A stretch of 64,000 nt of DNA from Nocardioides silvaticus (GTDB taxonomy: Bacteria > Actinomycetota > Actinomycetes > Propionibacteriales > Nocardioidaceae). Shown piece after piece: positions 1 through 9,713 of the stretch. Made by a program: the position numbers and the translations under genes. Where the stretch lies: assembly GCF_003160695.1 (NCBI RefSeq), contig NZ_QGDD01000002.1, positions 558,001 through 622,000 on the forward strand, given 5' to 3'. A model generated the notes under the pieces. That model was given only the letters and a program-made list of their open reading frames with translations, did no database searches and was not told the origin of the DNA. Each line of letters opens with the position of its first letter. The stretch's first letter is position 1.

Positions 1-1986
1 GCCGTGGTGGTCGACCTCGCCGCGGTCGACCGGCCCGAGCGGGTGTGCCAGGCCGTCGTCACGACCCTGGGCCTCCGGCTCGACGGCGACGCGACGGCCG
101 ACGAAATCGCCGGCGCGTTGTCCGAGGCGCACCTGCTGGTGGTCCTCGACAACTGCGAGCACGTCAGCGACGCCGCCCGCCGACTGGTGGAGGCGCTCGG
201 GAGGGGCGCGGCCGGTGTCGCGGTGCTGGCCACGTCCAGGGCCAGCCTCAACGCGGCCGGGGAGTACGTCGTACGCCTCCAGCCGCTGTCAGTGCCCCGC
301 GACGCGACGGACCCGGCCGCGTTCGACCGCCACGACGCCGTCCGGGCCTTCGTGGAACACGCTCGCCGGCGACGTCCGGACTTCGACCTGGCCACCGCGG
401 ACCCCGACGACCTGGTCGAGGTGCTGCAACGGCTCGACGGGCTGCCGCTCGGGATCGAGCTGGCGGCACGCCAGGTCGCGGTGATGCCGCTGCGCGACGT
501 CCGGGAGCGGCTCAGCCGGGCTCTGGACCTGGCGACGGGTCGCGGTGACCGCGACGACGAGCGGCAGCGGACGCTGCGAGCGACGATCGACTCGTCGTAC
601 TGCCTGCTCGCTCCCGGGGAGCAGGCGCTGCTGAGAGCGTTGGCGCCGTTCCCCGGTGGCGCGGACCTGGCGACGGTCGAGGCCGTCGCCGACGATCTCG
701 GCCCGGCCGTCGACGTGGCGGACCCGGTCGACGCGCTGCACCGGCTGGTCGACGTCTCGCTGCTCACAGCCGACCCCGTGAGCGGCCGATACCGGCTGCT
801 CTACACGGTGCGCGCCTTCCTGCTCGACGAGCTCACTCGGCTCGGCGAGCTCGAGCGTGCCGAGGAGCGCTTCCTCGACCGGTGCCTGACGGTCGCCGTG
901 GACGTCGGACGCCGGATCATGGGGCCCGAGGAGGTCGCGATGGATGCGCATCTCCGGGCCGAGCTCGACAACTTCCGCGCAGCACGGGACGTTGCGAGGA
1001 CGCGAGGCCGCGACGACGTGCTGGTCGGGATCACCCTCGCGCTCGAGGAGGGTTCGATCTGGCGGGACCTGCGGGAGCTGTGGGCCTGGGCGCTTGAGCT
1101 GGCCGACGATCCCCGTCTCGCCGGGCACGAGAGCGAGGTGGAGGTGGTCGGCGCCGCTGGCGAGGCCGCCCGGCTGGTCGGCGACCTCGACCGGGCCCGG
1201 ACGCTGGCCGAGCGGGCGATCGCCCTCGCCGGCCCGGACGCCACGCCAGCGCAGCTGCACCGCCCGCTCCGCGTGCTCGGCTCGGTGGCCCACTTCCGTG
1301 GGGACTTCGCCCGGGCCGCGGAGCTCTGGGTCCGTTCGGGCGAGGGCCGCCGCGTCGTGAGCGGCGCCTGGCTGGCCTCCGCTGCGCTCGCGACTGCGTA
1401 CGGAGGCGACCACGAGCGGGCGCGGGAGCTGCTGGACCGAGCACACCCCGCGATCCGGAGGTCCGGCTGCGGGTCCCACGCCGCGTTCGCGGCCTACGTC
1501 GAGGGCGAGCTGCGCGCGACCACGTCGCCGGCCGAGGCAGTCGGCTGCTACCTGGAGGCGATCGAGATGGCCCGGCGGGCCGGCACGACCTTCGTCGTCG
1601 GGGTCGCCAGCGTGGCGCTGGCGTCGGCCCGCACCCGGCTGGGCGACCTGCCCGCAGCCGCACGGGACTTCGCCGAGCTGCTCGACCTCTGGCAGCGCAC
1701 CGGCCACGCCACCCAGCTCTGGACGACGGCGCGCAACGCCGCCGGCCTGCTCGCCGAGGCCGGGCGGCACCGGACGGCGGCGCTGCTGCTGATGGTCGCC
1801 GACGTCCAACCGGGTGCCGCGGCCGTCGGGCCGTCGATCGCGCGCCACAGCAGCCGGGTCTACGTGTCGGTCGACGACCTCGTGCCCGCCCAGGAGCTGA
1901 CGTCGGTGCGCGCCGAAGCGGACCGGCTCACCGCCGGCGAGGTGCTGGACCGCGCACGAGCCGAGCTGATGGCGGTCGCCGGTTGA
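1..1986 (+). CDS. AfsR-like ATPase/TPR transcriptional regulator, 5' end missing
   Basis: The reading frame is already open at base 1, so this is the C-terminal part of a larger protein (about 661 residues visible). It begins inside an NB-ARC/STAND ATPase domain: a Walker B-like segment LLVVLDNCEH lies near residue 48 and a GLPLGIELAARQ motif near residue 147, both typical of AfsR/LuxR-type signal ATPases. The remainder is helical and Ala/Leu/Arg rich, consistent with TPR-type repeats. No C-terminal LuxR helix-turn-helix is present, so any DNA-binding domain would be N-terminal (BTAD/winged helix), outside the window. The family assignment is solid; target genes and ligand cannot be inferred. 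Confidence 0.8.
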   Translation, partial: AVVVDLAAVDRPERVCQAVVTTLGLRLDGDATADEIAGALSEAHLLVVLDNCEHVSDAARRLVEALGRGAAGVAVLATSRASLNAAGEYVVRLQPLSVPRDATDPAAFDRHDAVRAFVEHARRRRPDFDLATADPDDLVEVLQRLDGLPLGIELAARQVAVMPLRDVRERLSRALDLATGRGDRDDERQRTLRATIDSSYCLLAPGEQALLRALAPFPGGADLATVEAVADDLGPAVDVADPVDALHRLVDVSLLTADPVSGRYRLLYTVRAFLLDELTRLGELERAEERFLDRCLTVAVDVGRRIMGPEEVAMDAHLRAELDNFRAARDVARTRGRDDVLVGITLALEEGSIWRDLRELWAWALELADDPRLAGHESEVEVVGAAGEAARLVGDLDRARTLAERAIALAGPDATPAQLHRPLRVLGSVAHFRGDFARAAELWVRSGEGRRVVSGAWLASAALATAYGGDHERARELLDRAHPAIRRSGCGSHAAFAAYVEGELRATTSPAEAVGCYLEAIEMARRAGTTFVVGVASVALASARTRLGDLPAAARDFAELLDLWQRTGHATQLWTTARNAAGLLAEAGRHRTAALLLMVADVQPGAAAVGPSIARHSSRVYVSVDDLVPAQELTSVRAEADRLTAGEVLDRARAELMAVAG

Positions 1987-1996
1987 GCCGGGCGCG

Positions 1997-2809
1997 TCAG
2001 TCGCGCAGCGCCCAGGCCTTGGCGACGTTGAACAAGCCGTAGGCGGCCAGACCGACGGCGATCGCGCCGAGCAGCCACGGGCCGTACGGCGCGTCGCGGA
2101 GCTCGCGCAGCGCCTGGTCGAGCCCGGCGGACTTCCGGGCGTCGTGGGTGAGTGCCGCCCACACGAACAGGCCGCCGATCATCGCGAACGCGGCGCCCCG
2201 CGCGACGAACCCGGTGCGCGCGATCGTGGCGAGCGCGGTGCCCGTGCTCCCGGACCGGGCGCCGTGCTGCAGGTCGTTCTCCCACCGGTCGCTGAGACCC
2301 TGGTGGACGCTGTTGAGGCCGAAGCCGATGATCCCGACGCCGACCGCCCCGACCAGCCAGGGACCGAACGGCAGGTCCATCAGCTTCGAGGTGTAGGTGT
2401 CGGTGCCCCCGCCTCCGCCGCCCGACGAGCTGCCGAACACGATCTGGGCGGCCAGGAACGCCAGCACGGCGAAGACTACCGCCCGCGCTCCCGAGCCGGC
2501 GCGGGCCGCGACCCGCTTGCCGCCGTCCCGGTCGGTGTGGCCGCCGACGGCCTCGCAGACCTCCCAGACCGCCAGGGCAGCCAGCCCGATCGCGGCGACG
2601 ACGAGGACGACCTCCCCGAACGGCTGCCGGGCGAGCTCGCGGAGCGCGCCGTCGCCCGACGCCTTGCCCTCGCTGTCGCCGAGTGCGAGCTGGACGGCGA
2701 GCACGCCGACCACGAAGTACACGACGCCGTACATGACGAAGCCCAGCCGCGCCATCCACGACAGGGCCGCGGTGTCCTGTGCCTCGCGCGCTTGTTCCTT
2801 TACCGACAT
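1997..2809 (-). CDS. DUF1206 family multi-pass membrane protein
   Basis: The 270-residue protein consists of three consecutive copies of a unit with two membrane segments, each containing a short Gly-rich turn (for example ARLGFVMYGVVYFVVG and ARTGFVARGAAFAMIGG). This matches the DUF1206 repeat architecture; its function is unknown. I chose the ATG at 2809 rather than the upstream in-frame codon because a strong Shine-Dalgarno (GGAGGGAG) lies about 8 nt before it. It is convergent with the AfsR-like gene, ending 10 bp from it. Nothing in the context suggests a specific role. Confidence 0.75.
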   Translation of the reverse strand: MSVKEQAREAQDTAALSWMARLGFVMYGVVYFVVGVLAVQLALGDSEGKASGDGALRELARQPFGEVVLVVAAIGLAALAVWEVCEAVGGHTDRDGGKRVAARAGSGARAVVFAVLAFLAAQIVFGSSSGGGGGGTDTYTSKLMDLPFGPWLVGAVGVGIIGFGLNSVHQGLSDRWENDLQHGARSGSTGTALATIARTGFVARGAAFAMIGGLFVWAALTHDARKSAGLDQALRELRDAPYGPWLLGAIAVGLAAYGLFNVAKAWALRD

Positions 2810-2868
2810 CTGCGAACTCCCTCCGGCCGCGAGGGTGGTACCCCGCGCGGGCGGGTCCAACGCACGGG

Positions 2869-5166
2869 TCAGTAGCTGTCGAAGGTCACCCGCGGCTCGT
2901 CACCGTCGAGATCGACTTCGACGGACACGTAGAACGTCGACGTCTCGGTCTCCTCCACCCAGCTCGGCTTCCCGAAGCCGTAGCTGTCGTCGTATTCGTA
3001 GGTCGCGGACGCCTCGCCGGGCGCGTCGGAGGAGAGGTTCGCAGGAAAGCTGCCGTAAAAGCCGTCCCATGAGACCGTCGGCATCTGGTCCAGGCGCCAC
3101 TCGAGGTTTCGCTGCTCGTCGCCGTAGGGGTAGATCTCCTGCGGGCAGTCGGCGGGGTCCGGCTCGGTGGCTGTCATGCAACCCTCGACCCAGCCTTCGA
3201 TCTCCGTCTGGACAAAGGTCGTCAGCGCCTCGGACGGTTCCGGCTCGGGGGTCTCGGCGTAAGTGCCCCACGAGCCGGGGGAGACCACCGTCTCGGTCTC
3301 CACTGGCTCGAGCCACTCGCTGTCGCCGTACGGGTTGACCACGTAGCTGCCGGGGAGCGCCCAGAGGTCGACGTCGGAGCCGGCCCCAGCCGGCACCTCG
3401 ACGCCGTTGACCTCGACCGACGAGCTCGACTCGGGGACCGAAACGGTGAGCTCGCTCGCCAGACCGCCATCGGTCACCTTCCAGGCGCTGAAGAACAGCG
3501 CCCGGCTGCCGTCCTCCTCGAGGCTCAACTCGACGCCGTCGCCGTTCTCCACTCCTTCGAGGTCCACGGTGACCGTCACCGTGTCGCCGAACTCCTGGAG
3601 GTCGGTGATCTCGTAGCCGGTGATCCGATCCCCGGCCGCCTCGTAGACCTCGTTGGTCAGCAGAGCGTCCGCGGCTTCGTCGTCGTCCACCGGCGATAGC
3701 TCGGCCGCGCGCTCGGCGTCACCCTCCACGAGCGCGTCCAGGTAATCCTCCGCGTACGACTCGGGGGAGTACGCCGAGCTCCCGACGACGCTCACCACGA
3801 TCCAGACACCCAATCCGAGACCGCCGACGACGGCGGCGCCAATGAGCGCCTTCTTGGCGCGGGCGCGGTCGGACGGCGACATCGGGATCCGCTGCACGGG
3901 CACTGGTGCCGGGGGCCGAAGGTGGGAGGGGCCGACCGCCAGCCGACGAGCGATCGGACCTGGCACCGCCGACGCGAGGGAGGGCGCGACGAAGCGCGAC
4001 AGCACCTCGATCACGGCGCCCCAGACCGCGAGAACCGGGATCAGCCAGTAGGCGACCCCGAACGTGACGCCTCCGGTCAGCTCGAAGAGCCCGCCGGAGA
4101 TGCCGACGGTGGAAAGCAGGCAGATCGGCAGGGCGGCAGCACCGAACGCACAGGCCAGCGACGTCCACGAGGCAGGCTGCGCCAGAAGCTCGCGGTCCTC
4201 ACCGCGGCGCAGGTGCCACGCCGTCGCGGCGGTCACGGTGAGGAGCAACGCGAGCAGCGGCAGGACGACGCCGGGGAACCAGCCCAGGTCCCAGGCGAAC
4301 TCGTGCGACCCGGGCACGCTCAGTGCGCCGAGGTGGCCCATCCCGAAGGCGACGAGGGCGACGGTCGGACCCCAGACGACGGCGAACAACGCAGCCTCGG
4401 GACCGGCGTCGACCAGCAGCCAGAGGACGGCGACCGGGATGCCGGCGGCGACGAACACAAGAACGTACTGGCTCACCAGGTGCGCCGCTCGCCGTCCGTC
4501 CGCGGGTAGCCAGTGCGGCCAGAGCGAGCCATGGGCGGCCAGTCGACCGAGCAGGCCGCTCGCGAAGGCGAGGGCGAGAACGCCGAAGAACAGACCGACC
4601 GACGCGGCGTGCAGCGAGAGGCCTTCGTCCCGCATCGCCAGCGACCGGGTGGCGACCACGACCAGCACGGCCGTGACGACGCCGCCGGAAGCCGCGAGGA
4701 GCACCCGCTCCGGCCCGCTCGCCGACGGCCTCGCCGTCTCGGCCCGACGCGACAGCAGGAAGGCCGCGATGGTGAACACTGCGGTGACGAGCAGCGGCGG
4801 AGCGAACAGCGAGACCCTGAAGGCGCCGTCACCGAGCGTCAGCGATCCGCCGAGCGCCATGCCGGCGAGCTGGAACGGCATCCCGACGAGGACGCCGATC
4901 GCCTCGATGTCGATGTCGTCCGCCGCGGCGGCGGCGTCGCCGCCGTCGGAGCCCACGGCGATCGCGAGCACCACGAGCACCATCAGCCCGACGGCCGCGG
5001 CGAGCGCGAAGGCGTAGGCGAGCAGCGGCTCGACCGCGGCGCGGAGCGCGGCCCGCGCCGTCGGGACGGTGGCGACGACGGTCCGGGTCGGTCCGTTCGG
5101 CGGCGGCGGGAGCACCGGAGGCGGAGGGGGAGCGGCTGCGCCGGGGTCCTGGTCGGGAGGCTGCAT
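2869..5166 (-). CDS. Large polytopic membrane protein with extracytoplasmic C-terminal domain, function unknown
   Basis: A 765-residue protein. The N-terminus is proline-rich (poly-Pro runs in residues 10-25), followed by about eight to ten hydrophobic segments up to roughly residue 400. A Lys/Arg-rich linker and one more membrane helix (GAAVVGGLGLGVWIVVSVVG) follow. The acidic, Tyr-rich region of about 300 residues after it should face outside. The YAEDYLDALVEGDAERAAEL segment resembles the start of DUF4878/NTF2-like domains found after single membrane helices, but that is only an impression. The ATG at 5166 begins MQPPDQ; upstream codons would run through the divergent dop promoter, so they are unlikely. 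It is divergent from dop. Confidence 0.6.
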   Translation of the reverse strand: MQPPDQDPGAAAPPPPPVLPPPPNGPTRTVVATVPTARAALRAAVEPLLAYAFALAAAVGLMVLVVLAIAVGSDGGDAAAAADDIDIEAIGVLVGMPFQLAGMALGGSLTLGDGAFRVSLFAPPLLVTAVFTIAAFLLSRRAETARPSASGPERVLLAASGGVVTAVLVVVATRSLAMRDEGLSLHAASVGLFFGVLALAFASGLLGRLAAHGSLWPHWLPADGRRAAHLVSQYVLVFVAAGIPVAVLWLLVDAGPEAALFAVVWGPTVALVAFGMGHLGALSVPGSHEFAWDLGWFPGVVLPLLALLLTVTAATAWHLRRGEDRELLAQPASWTSLACAFGAAALPICLLSTVGISGGLFELTGGVTFGVAYWLIPVLAVWGAVIEVLSRFVAPSLASAVPGPIARRLAVGPSHLRPPAPVPVQRIPMSPSDRARAKKALIGAAVVGGLGLGVWIVVSVVGSSAYSPESYAEDYLDALVEGDAERAAELSPVDDDEAADALLTNEVYEAAGDRITGYEITDLQEFGDTVTVTVDLEGVENGDGVELSLEEDGSRALFFSAWKVTDGGLASELTVSVPESSSSVEVNGVEVPAGAGSDVDLWALPGSYVVNPYGDSEWLEPVETETVVSPGSWGTYAETPEPEPSEALTTFVQTEIEGWVEGCMTATEPDPADCPQEIYPYGDEQRNLEWRLDQMPTVSWDGFYGSFPANLSSDAPGEASATYEYDDSYGFGKPSWVEETETSTFYVSVEVDLDGDEPRVTFDSY

Positions 5167-5242
5167 GCGCAGCAGGATGACCGAGAGGGTCGACGAATCG
5201 CGAAACGCAGCGGACTGGGGAGGTGGGCGCGGGCCGCCCGCG

Positions 5243-5248
5243 TAGGCT
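5243..5248 (+). promoter_or_regulatory. -10 box TAGGCT of dop, leaderless
   Basis: TAGGCT lies 6 nt before the dop ATG at 5255. There is no Shine-Dalgarno between them, so the transcript should begin at or next to the start codon. Confidence 0.6.
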
Positions 5249-5254
5249 GAACAC

Positions 5255-6763
5255 ATGAGCGTGCGGCGCGTGATGGGCACCGAGGTCGAGTACGGGATCT
5301 CGGTCCAGGGCGTGCCCACGGCCAACCCGATGGTGGCGTCGTCGCAGGTGGTCAACGCCTATGCGTCGGCCACGGTGCGCGCCCGTCGGGCCCGGTGGGA
5401 CTTCGAGGAGGAGTCGCCGCTGCGCGACGCCCGCGGGTTCGACATGTCCCGGCAGGTCGCCGACCCGACCCAGCTCACCGACGAGGACCTCGGGCTGGCC
5501 AACGTCATCCTCACCAACGGCGCCCGGCTCTACGTCGACCACGCGCACCCGGAGTACTCCACACCCGAGGTGGTCTCGCCGCTCGACGTCGTGCGCTGGG
5601 ACAAGGCGGGGGAGCAGGTGATGCTCGACGCCGCCCGACTGGCCCAGCAGCTGCCTGGCAACCCCTCGATCGTGCTCTACAAGAACAACACCGACAACAA
5701 GGGCGCGTCGTACGGCGCCCACGAGAACTACCTGATGCGCCGGTCGACGCCGTTCGCCGACATCGTGCGCCACCTGACACCGTTCTTCGTCAGCCGACAG
5801 GTGTTCTGCGGCGCCGGTCGGGTCGGCCGCGGCCAGGACGGGCGCGAGCAGGGCTACCAGATCAGCCAGCGCGCGGACTTCTTCGAGGTCGAGGTCGGCC
5901 TCGAGACCACGCTCAAGCGGCCGATCATCAACACCCGCGACGAGCCGCACGCCGATCCCGAGAAGTACCGCCGGCTCCACGTGATCATCGGCGACGCCAA
6001 CCTCTCGGAGATCTCGACCTACCTCAAGGTCGGCACGACCGCGCTGGTGCTGGCGATGATCGAGGAGCGGTTCATCAGCCGCGACCTCGCCGTCGACACG
6101 CCCGTCGCTTCGCTGCGCGCGGTCTCCCACGACCCGACCCTCCAGCAGACCATCACGCTCTCCGACGGTCGCCGGCTGACGGGCGTGCAGCTGCAGATGG
6201 AGTACCTCGACCTGGCCAAGAAGTACGTCGAGGACCGGCTCGGCGCCGACGCCGACGAGCAGACCCTCGACGTGCTCGCCCGCTGGGAGGACGTGCTCGA
6301 CCGGCTCGAGCGCGACCCGATGTCGCTGGCCGACCAGCTCGACTGGGTCGCGAAGCTCAAGCTGCTCGAGCAGTACCGCTCCCGCGACGGCCTGGACTGG
6401 GACGACGCGAAGCTGCAGCTCATCGACTACCAGTACTCCGACGTGCGGCCCGAGAAGGGTCTCTACCATCGGCTCGTGAAGGCCGGCCGGATCCAGCGGC
6501 TCCTCGACGACGCCGACGTCGAACGGGCGATGACCGAGCCGCCGGAGCAGACCCGGGCCTACTTCCGTGGCCGCTGCCTGGAGAAGTACGCGGCGCACGT
6601 CGCCGCCGCGTCCTGGGACTCCGTCATCTTCGACCTGCCCGGGCGGGAGTCGCTGCAACGGGTGCCCACGATGGACCCGCTGCGCGGCAGCAGGGCGCAC
6701 GTCGGCGACCTGATCGACCGCTGCGACACGGCAGAGGCCCTCGTCGCTGCGCTCACTCGCTAG
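5255..6763 (+). CDS. dop: Dop, Pup deamidase/depupylase
   Basis: A 502-residue member of the glutamine-synthetase-like Pup ligase/depupylase family. It removes Pup from tagged proteins and, where Pup ends in Gln, deamidates it. The N-terminal [10 protein letters not shown] motif carries the Mg-binding Glu (E10). [15 protein letters not shown] carries the catalytic Asp (D95). The extended segment at residues 40-80, before that motif, is the Dop-loop insertion that distinguishes Dop from PafA. It is followed directly by pup, then prcB and prcA. Because Pup here ends in Glu, depupylation is the likely main role. Its stop codon TAG is also the first half of the pup -10 box. Confidence 0.97.
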   Translation: MSVRRVMGTEVEYGISVQGVPTANPMVASSQVVNAYASATVRARRARWDFEEESPLRDARGFDMSRQVADPTQLTDEDLGLANVILTNGARLYVDHAHPEYSTPEVVSPLDVVRWDKAGEQVMLDAARLAQQLPGNPSIVLYKNNTDNKGASYGAHENYLMRRSTPFADIVRHLTPFFVSRQVFCGAGRVGRGQDGREQGYQISQRADFFEVEVGLETTLKRPIINTRDEPHADPEKYRRLHVIIGDANLSEISTYLKVGTTALVLAMIEERFISRDLAVDTPVASLRAVSHDPTLQQTITLSDGRRLTGVQLQMEYLDLAKKYVEDRLGADADEQTLDVLARWEDVLDRLERDPMSLADQLDWVAKLKLLEQYRSRDGLDWDDAKLQLIDYQYSDVRPEKGLYHRLVKAGRIQRLLDDADVERAMTEPPEQTRAYFRGRCLEKYAAHVAAASWDSVIFDLPGRESLQRVPTMDPLRGSRAHVGDLIDRCDTAEALVAALTR

Positions 6764-6766
6764 GCT
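6761..6766 (+). promoter_or_regulatory. -10 box TAGGCT of pup, overlapping the dop stop codon
   Basis: The dop stop TAG (6761-6763) forms the first three bases of TAGGCT, 7 nt before the pup ATG. A separate leaderless start for pup-prcB-prcA is therefore possible in addition to read-through from dop. Confidence 0.55.
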
Positions 6767-6773
6767 TTCGAAC

Positions 6774-6971
6774 ATGGCCCAGGAGCAGAAGCAGCCGCGC
6801 AAGTCCGGCGAGGAGCAGGAGACGACCGAGGTCGCCCCCGAGACCGACGTCGCCGAGCGCAAGGAAGCCCTCGACGACGACGTCGACGCGATCCTCGACG
6901 AGATCGACGACGTGCTCGAGACCAACGCCGAGGACTTCGTGAAGTCGTTCATCCAGAAGGGCGGGGAATGA
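6774..6971 (+). CDS. pup: Pup, prokaryotic ubiquitin-like protein ending in Gly-Gly-Glu
   Basis: A 65-residue, acidic, probably disordered protein. The conserved C-terminal helix [15 protein letters not shown] interacts with the ARC/Mpa ATPase coiled coil and with PafA. It becomes covalently linked to substrate lysines and targets them to the proteasome. The last codons read GGC GGG GAA TGA, so the protein ends in GGE and not GGQ. It can therefore be ligated by PafA without prior deamidation by Dop. The stop codon overlaps the ATG of prcB (ATGA), implying translational coupling. Confidence 0.98.
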   Translation: MAQEQKQPRKSGEEQETTEVAPETDVAERKEALDDDVDAILDEIDDVLETNAEDFVKSFIQKGGE

Positions 6972-7816
6972 CCGACGCCCGCATCCCGGCTGCGTTCATG
7001 CAGCCGGGCACCTCGTCGTTCAGCGACTTCCTGAGCGAGAACGCCCCCGACCTGCTCCCCGCACGCAAGTCGCTGCCCGCCGGCAGCGCCGCGGACCTGG
7101 CGCCGCACGGCACCACGATCGTCGCCGCCACCTTCCAGGGCGGCCTGGTGATGGCGGGTGACCGTCGCGCGACGATGGGCAACGTCATCGCCCAGCGCGA
7201 CATCGACAAGGTCTTCCCGGCCGACGAGTTCTCCGTGGTCGGCATCGCCGGCACTGCGGGCCTCGCGGTGGAGATGGTCCGCCTGTTCCAGGTCGAGCTC
7301 GAGCACTACGAGAAGATCGAGGGCAGCATCCTGTCCCTCGACGGCAAGGCCAACCGGCTCAGCGCCCTGATCCGGGCCAACCTCGGCATGGCGATGCAGG
7401 GCCTGGCCGTCGTCCCCATGTTCGCCGGGTTCGACCTCGACCGCGGCCACGGCCGGATCTTCGGCTACGACGTGACCGGCGGCCGCCACGAGGAGACCCA
7501 CTTCTTCACCGTCGGCTCCGGCTCGCTGTTCGCGCGTGGCGCGATGAAGAAGCTCTACCGTGAGGACCTGACCGAGCGCGATTGCGTGACGCTGGCGCTC
7601 CAGGCGCTGTACGACGCAGCCGACGACGACTCCGCGACGGGCGGGCCCGACCTGACCCGGCGGATCTTCCCGGTCATCCACGTGGTGACCGCCGACGGCG
7701 GGCGCAAGCTCCCCGAGGACGAGATCGCCGCCCTCGCCGACGAGGTCGTCGCCGGCCGCATGCAGCGGCCGGACGGACCCAACGCACCCCTGCTCGGGAC
7801 GGAGGACGCGCGATGA
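6968..7816 (+). CDS. prcB: Proteasome beta subunit PrcB
   Basis: The 282-residue precursor of the catalytic 20S subunit. A 48-residue propeptide precedes the autocatalytic cleavage point HG|TT, leaving Thr49 as the N-terminal nucleophile. With Thr49 as mature residue 1, Asp65 and Lys81 fall at positions 17 and 33, the full T1/D17/K33 catalytic set. The propeptide holds the usual [16 protein letters not shown] element. It overlaps pup upstream and prcA downstream by four bases each, so Pup and both subunits are made from one message. Confidence 0.97.
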   Translation: MTDARIPAAFMQPGTSSFSDFLSENAPDLLPARKSLPAGSAADLAPHGTTIVAATFQGGLVMAGDRRATMGNVIAQRDIDKVFPADEFSVVGIAGTAGLAVEMVRLFQVELEHYEKIEGSILSLDGKANRLSALIRANLGMAMQGLAVVPMFAGFDLDRGHGRIFGYDVTGGRHEETHFFTVGSGSLFARGAMKKLYREDLTERDCVTLALQALYDAADDDSATGGPDLTRRIFPVIHVVTADGGRKLPEDEIAALADEVVAGRMQRPDGPNAPLLGTEDAR

Positions 7817-8619
7817 GCATGCCGTTCTACGTCTCGCCCGAGCAGCTGATGAAGGACCGGGCGGACTTCGCGCGCAAGGGCATCGCCCGGGGCCGCTCGC
7901 TGGCGGCGGTGCAGTACGCCGACGGCGTGCTGCTCGTGACCGAGAACCCGTCCCAGGCGCTGCACAAGATCTCCGAGATCTACGACCGGATCGCGTTCGC
8001 GGCCGTCGGGCGCTACAACGAGTTCGAGAACCTGCGCATCGCCGGCGTCCGGCTGGCCGACATGCGCGGCTACTCCTACGACCGCCGCGACGTGACCGGC
8101 CGGGGCCTCGCCAACGCCTACGCGCAGACGCTGGGCACGATCTTCTCCAGCGGCGGCGAGAAGCCCTACGAGGTCGAGATCTTCGTCGCCGAGGTCGGCA
8201 GCCTCCCCGAGGAGGACCAGGTCTACCGGCTCACCTACGAGGGCCGGGTCGCCGACGAGCACGGCTACGCCGTCATGGGCGGCGACGCCGAGACGGTGTC
8301 CTCGTACCTCGCCGAGCACTACGTCGAGGGTGCCGGCCTCGCCGACGCGCTCGCCGTCGCGGTGGCGGCGCTCGGGCACTCGACCGACGGGGGCCAGACC
8401 ACCGACCGGGTGATCCCGGTCGGCGACCTCGAGGTCGCCGTGCTCGACCGCACCCGCACCCAGCCGCGCAAGTTCGCCCGGATCCGGCCCGCCCGGCTCG
8501 AGGAGCTGCTCGGCGACCGCGGTCCGGAGGAGCACGCGGCACCGGAGACCGACGCTCCTCCGGCACCCACGGCGGACGAACCGGGCTCGGGCGAGCCTCC
8601 GGTCGCGCCGCCGCTCTGA
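7813..8619 (+). CDS. prcA: Proteasome alpha subunit PrcA
   Basis: A 268-residue alpha subunit that forms the outer rings and gate of the 20S core. It has the N-terminal gating segment [23 protein letters not shown] and no catalytic Thr. The C-terminal 50 residues are low-complexity Ala/Pro/Glu-rich, as is common in actinobacterial PrcA. The ATG at 7813 overlaps the prcB stop (ATGA), which settles the start. Synteny with the mycobacterial prcBA operon is exact here. Confidence 0.96.
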   Translation: MSMPFYVSPEQLMKDRADFARKGIARGRSLAAVQYADGVLLVTENPSQALHKISEIYDRIAFAAVGRYNEFENLRIAGVRLADMRGYSYDRRDVTGRGLANAYAQTLGTIFSSGGEKPYEVEIFVAEVGSLPEEDQVYRLTYEGRVADEHGYAVMGGDAETVSSYLAEHYVEGAGLADALAVAVAALGHSTDGGQTTDRVIPVGDLEVAVLDRTRTQPRKFARIRPARLEELLGDRGPEEHAAPETDAPPAPTADEPGSGEPPVAPPL

Positions 8620-8631
8620 GGAGTCGGCTGA

Positions 8632-9576
8632 TCAGCGACGGCGGAGCGTGTCGCGGGGGAGCTCGCCGTACGCCTCGCGGTAGTGGGCGCTGAACCGCCC
8701 GGCGTCGGCGAAGCCCCAGCGGGCGGCGATCCTGGTGACCGTCGCCTCGTCGGGGTCCGTGGCCACCAGGTCGGCCCGGGCGCGGTCCAGGCGCACCCGC
8801 CGGAGGTAGGTCATCGGCGTGGTCCCGAGGTGCCGCCGGAAGGCGACCTGGAGCGTGCGCACCGACACGTGGCACGCGCGGGCGATGTCGGCGACGCCGA
8901 TGTCGAGGTCGGGACTCGCGTCGCAGTAGGCCACGGCGCGGCGGACCAGTCCGGGGAGCGCGTCGGCGCGGACGACCGGCTCCGTGGCGTCGTCCGGCGC
9001 GAACGCCGACAGCAGACTGGCCGCCAGTAGCCGGGCGGTGCTGCCGAGCACCAGCGGGCTGGTGTCCGCGTCGTCGAGCAGGGTGTCGGCGACGTACCGC
9101 ACGGTGCGCTGCCAGGCCGCGGCGCGGGCCGGGTCGAGCGGCTCGTAGCGGAGACGCCGGCCGGCGTCCTCCGGTCCGCCGTCGACCTCGTCGAGCAGGT
9201 CCAGGTCGATGCCGACCAGCTGCATCCGTGCGCCGTGGACGGTGGTCGCGTACTCGCGGTCGGCCTGGGCGAGCAGGGCGACGTCGCCGGGACCGAGCCT
9301 GCGGTGGGTCTGCTCGGTCCACACGTCCAGCTCGCTGTGGAGCATCCGGGCGATGATCACCTGACCGAGGGGCTGCATCGTGTACTCGGTCGTCAGCGAG
9401 TTGCTGAACGTGTCGAGGCGGACGGCGCCCAGGTCGGCGCGGCGCTGCTCGAGGTGGAAGCTCTCGCTGTCCTCGGTGACCCGGAGCCGGTTGTCGGCGT
9501 ACACCTCGGCGACCCGGGCACTTCCGACGTCGGGATCGCTCGTCACGAAGCTGGTGACGATCGGAGCGTGCAACAA
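8632..9576 (-). CDS. AraC family transcriptional regulator inside the proteasome locus
   Basis: A 314-residue protein with a variable N-terminal sensor domain (with LGPGDVALLAQADREY, a cupin-like element) and two C-terminal AraC helix-turn-helix motifs (about residues 215-310: GVADIARACHVSVRTLQVAFRRH and TRIAARWGFADAGRFSAHYREAYG). The start is TTG at 9576, chosen because AGGTGATC lies 5-12 nt upstream; a GTG ten codons later is the alternative. It is transcribed against prcA and pafA, splitting the canonical cluster. The ligand and targets are unknown. Confidence 0.85.
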   Translation of the reverse strand: MLHAPIVTSFVTSDPDVGSARVAEVYADNRLRVTEDSESFHLEQRRADLGAVRLDTFSNSLTTEYTMQPLGQVIIARMLHSELDVWTEQTHRRLGPGDVALLAQADREYATTVHGARMQLVGIDLDLLDEVDGGPEDAGRRLRYEPLDPARAAAWQRTVRYVADTLLDDADTSPLVLGSTARLLAASLLSAFAPDDATEPVVRADALPGLVRRAVAYCDASPDLDIGVADIARACHVSVRTLQVAFRRHLGTTPMTYLRRVRLDRARADLVATDPDEATVTRIAARWGFADAGRFSAHYREAYGELPRDTLRRR

Positions 9577-9701
9577 GACGGATCACCTCACGGTTCCCGG
9601 AGGACCCGGCCGTCGGTCTGTTACGCAGCCGTGCGACGAAACTAGCCCGGAACCGGGCGCAGCGCCACCACCGACATCCCCCACACACTGGTCGCGCACC
9701 G

Positions 9702-9707
9702 TAGGCT
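9702..9707 (+). promoter_or_regulatory. -10 box TAGGCT of pafA, leaderless
   Basis: TAGGCT is followed after 6 nt by the pafA ATG at 9714. The preceding bases 9645-9658 hold a perfect dyad GCCCGG-AA-CCGGGC of unknown role. Confidence 0.55.
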
Positions 9708-9713
9708 CTGGTC

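Noticed and set aside
289..1848. Long open frame on the minus strand opposite the AfsR-like gene (519 codons)
   Set aside because: High-GC codon bias keeps the antisense frame open. Its composition (Arg, Gly, Pro, His runs) is not protein-like and it has no motif or ribosome binding site.
4829..7681. 950-codon minus-strand frame across dop, pup and prcB
   Set aside because: It lies opposite three certain genes and reads as Val/Asp/Gly/His-rich low-complexity sequence; a GC-skew shadow.
9645..9658. Dyad GCCCGG-AA-CCGGGC between the AraC gene and pafA
   Set aside because: Perfect but made only of G and C plus AA, which is common by chance at this GC content. Kept only as a remark.
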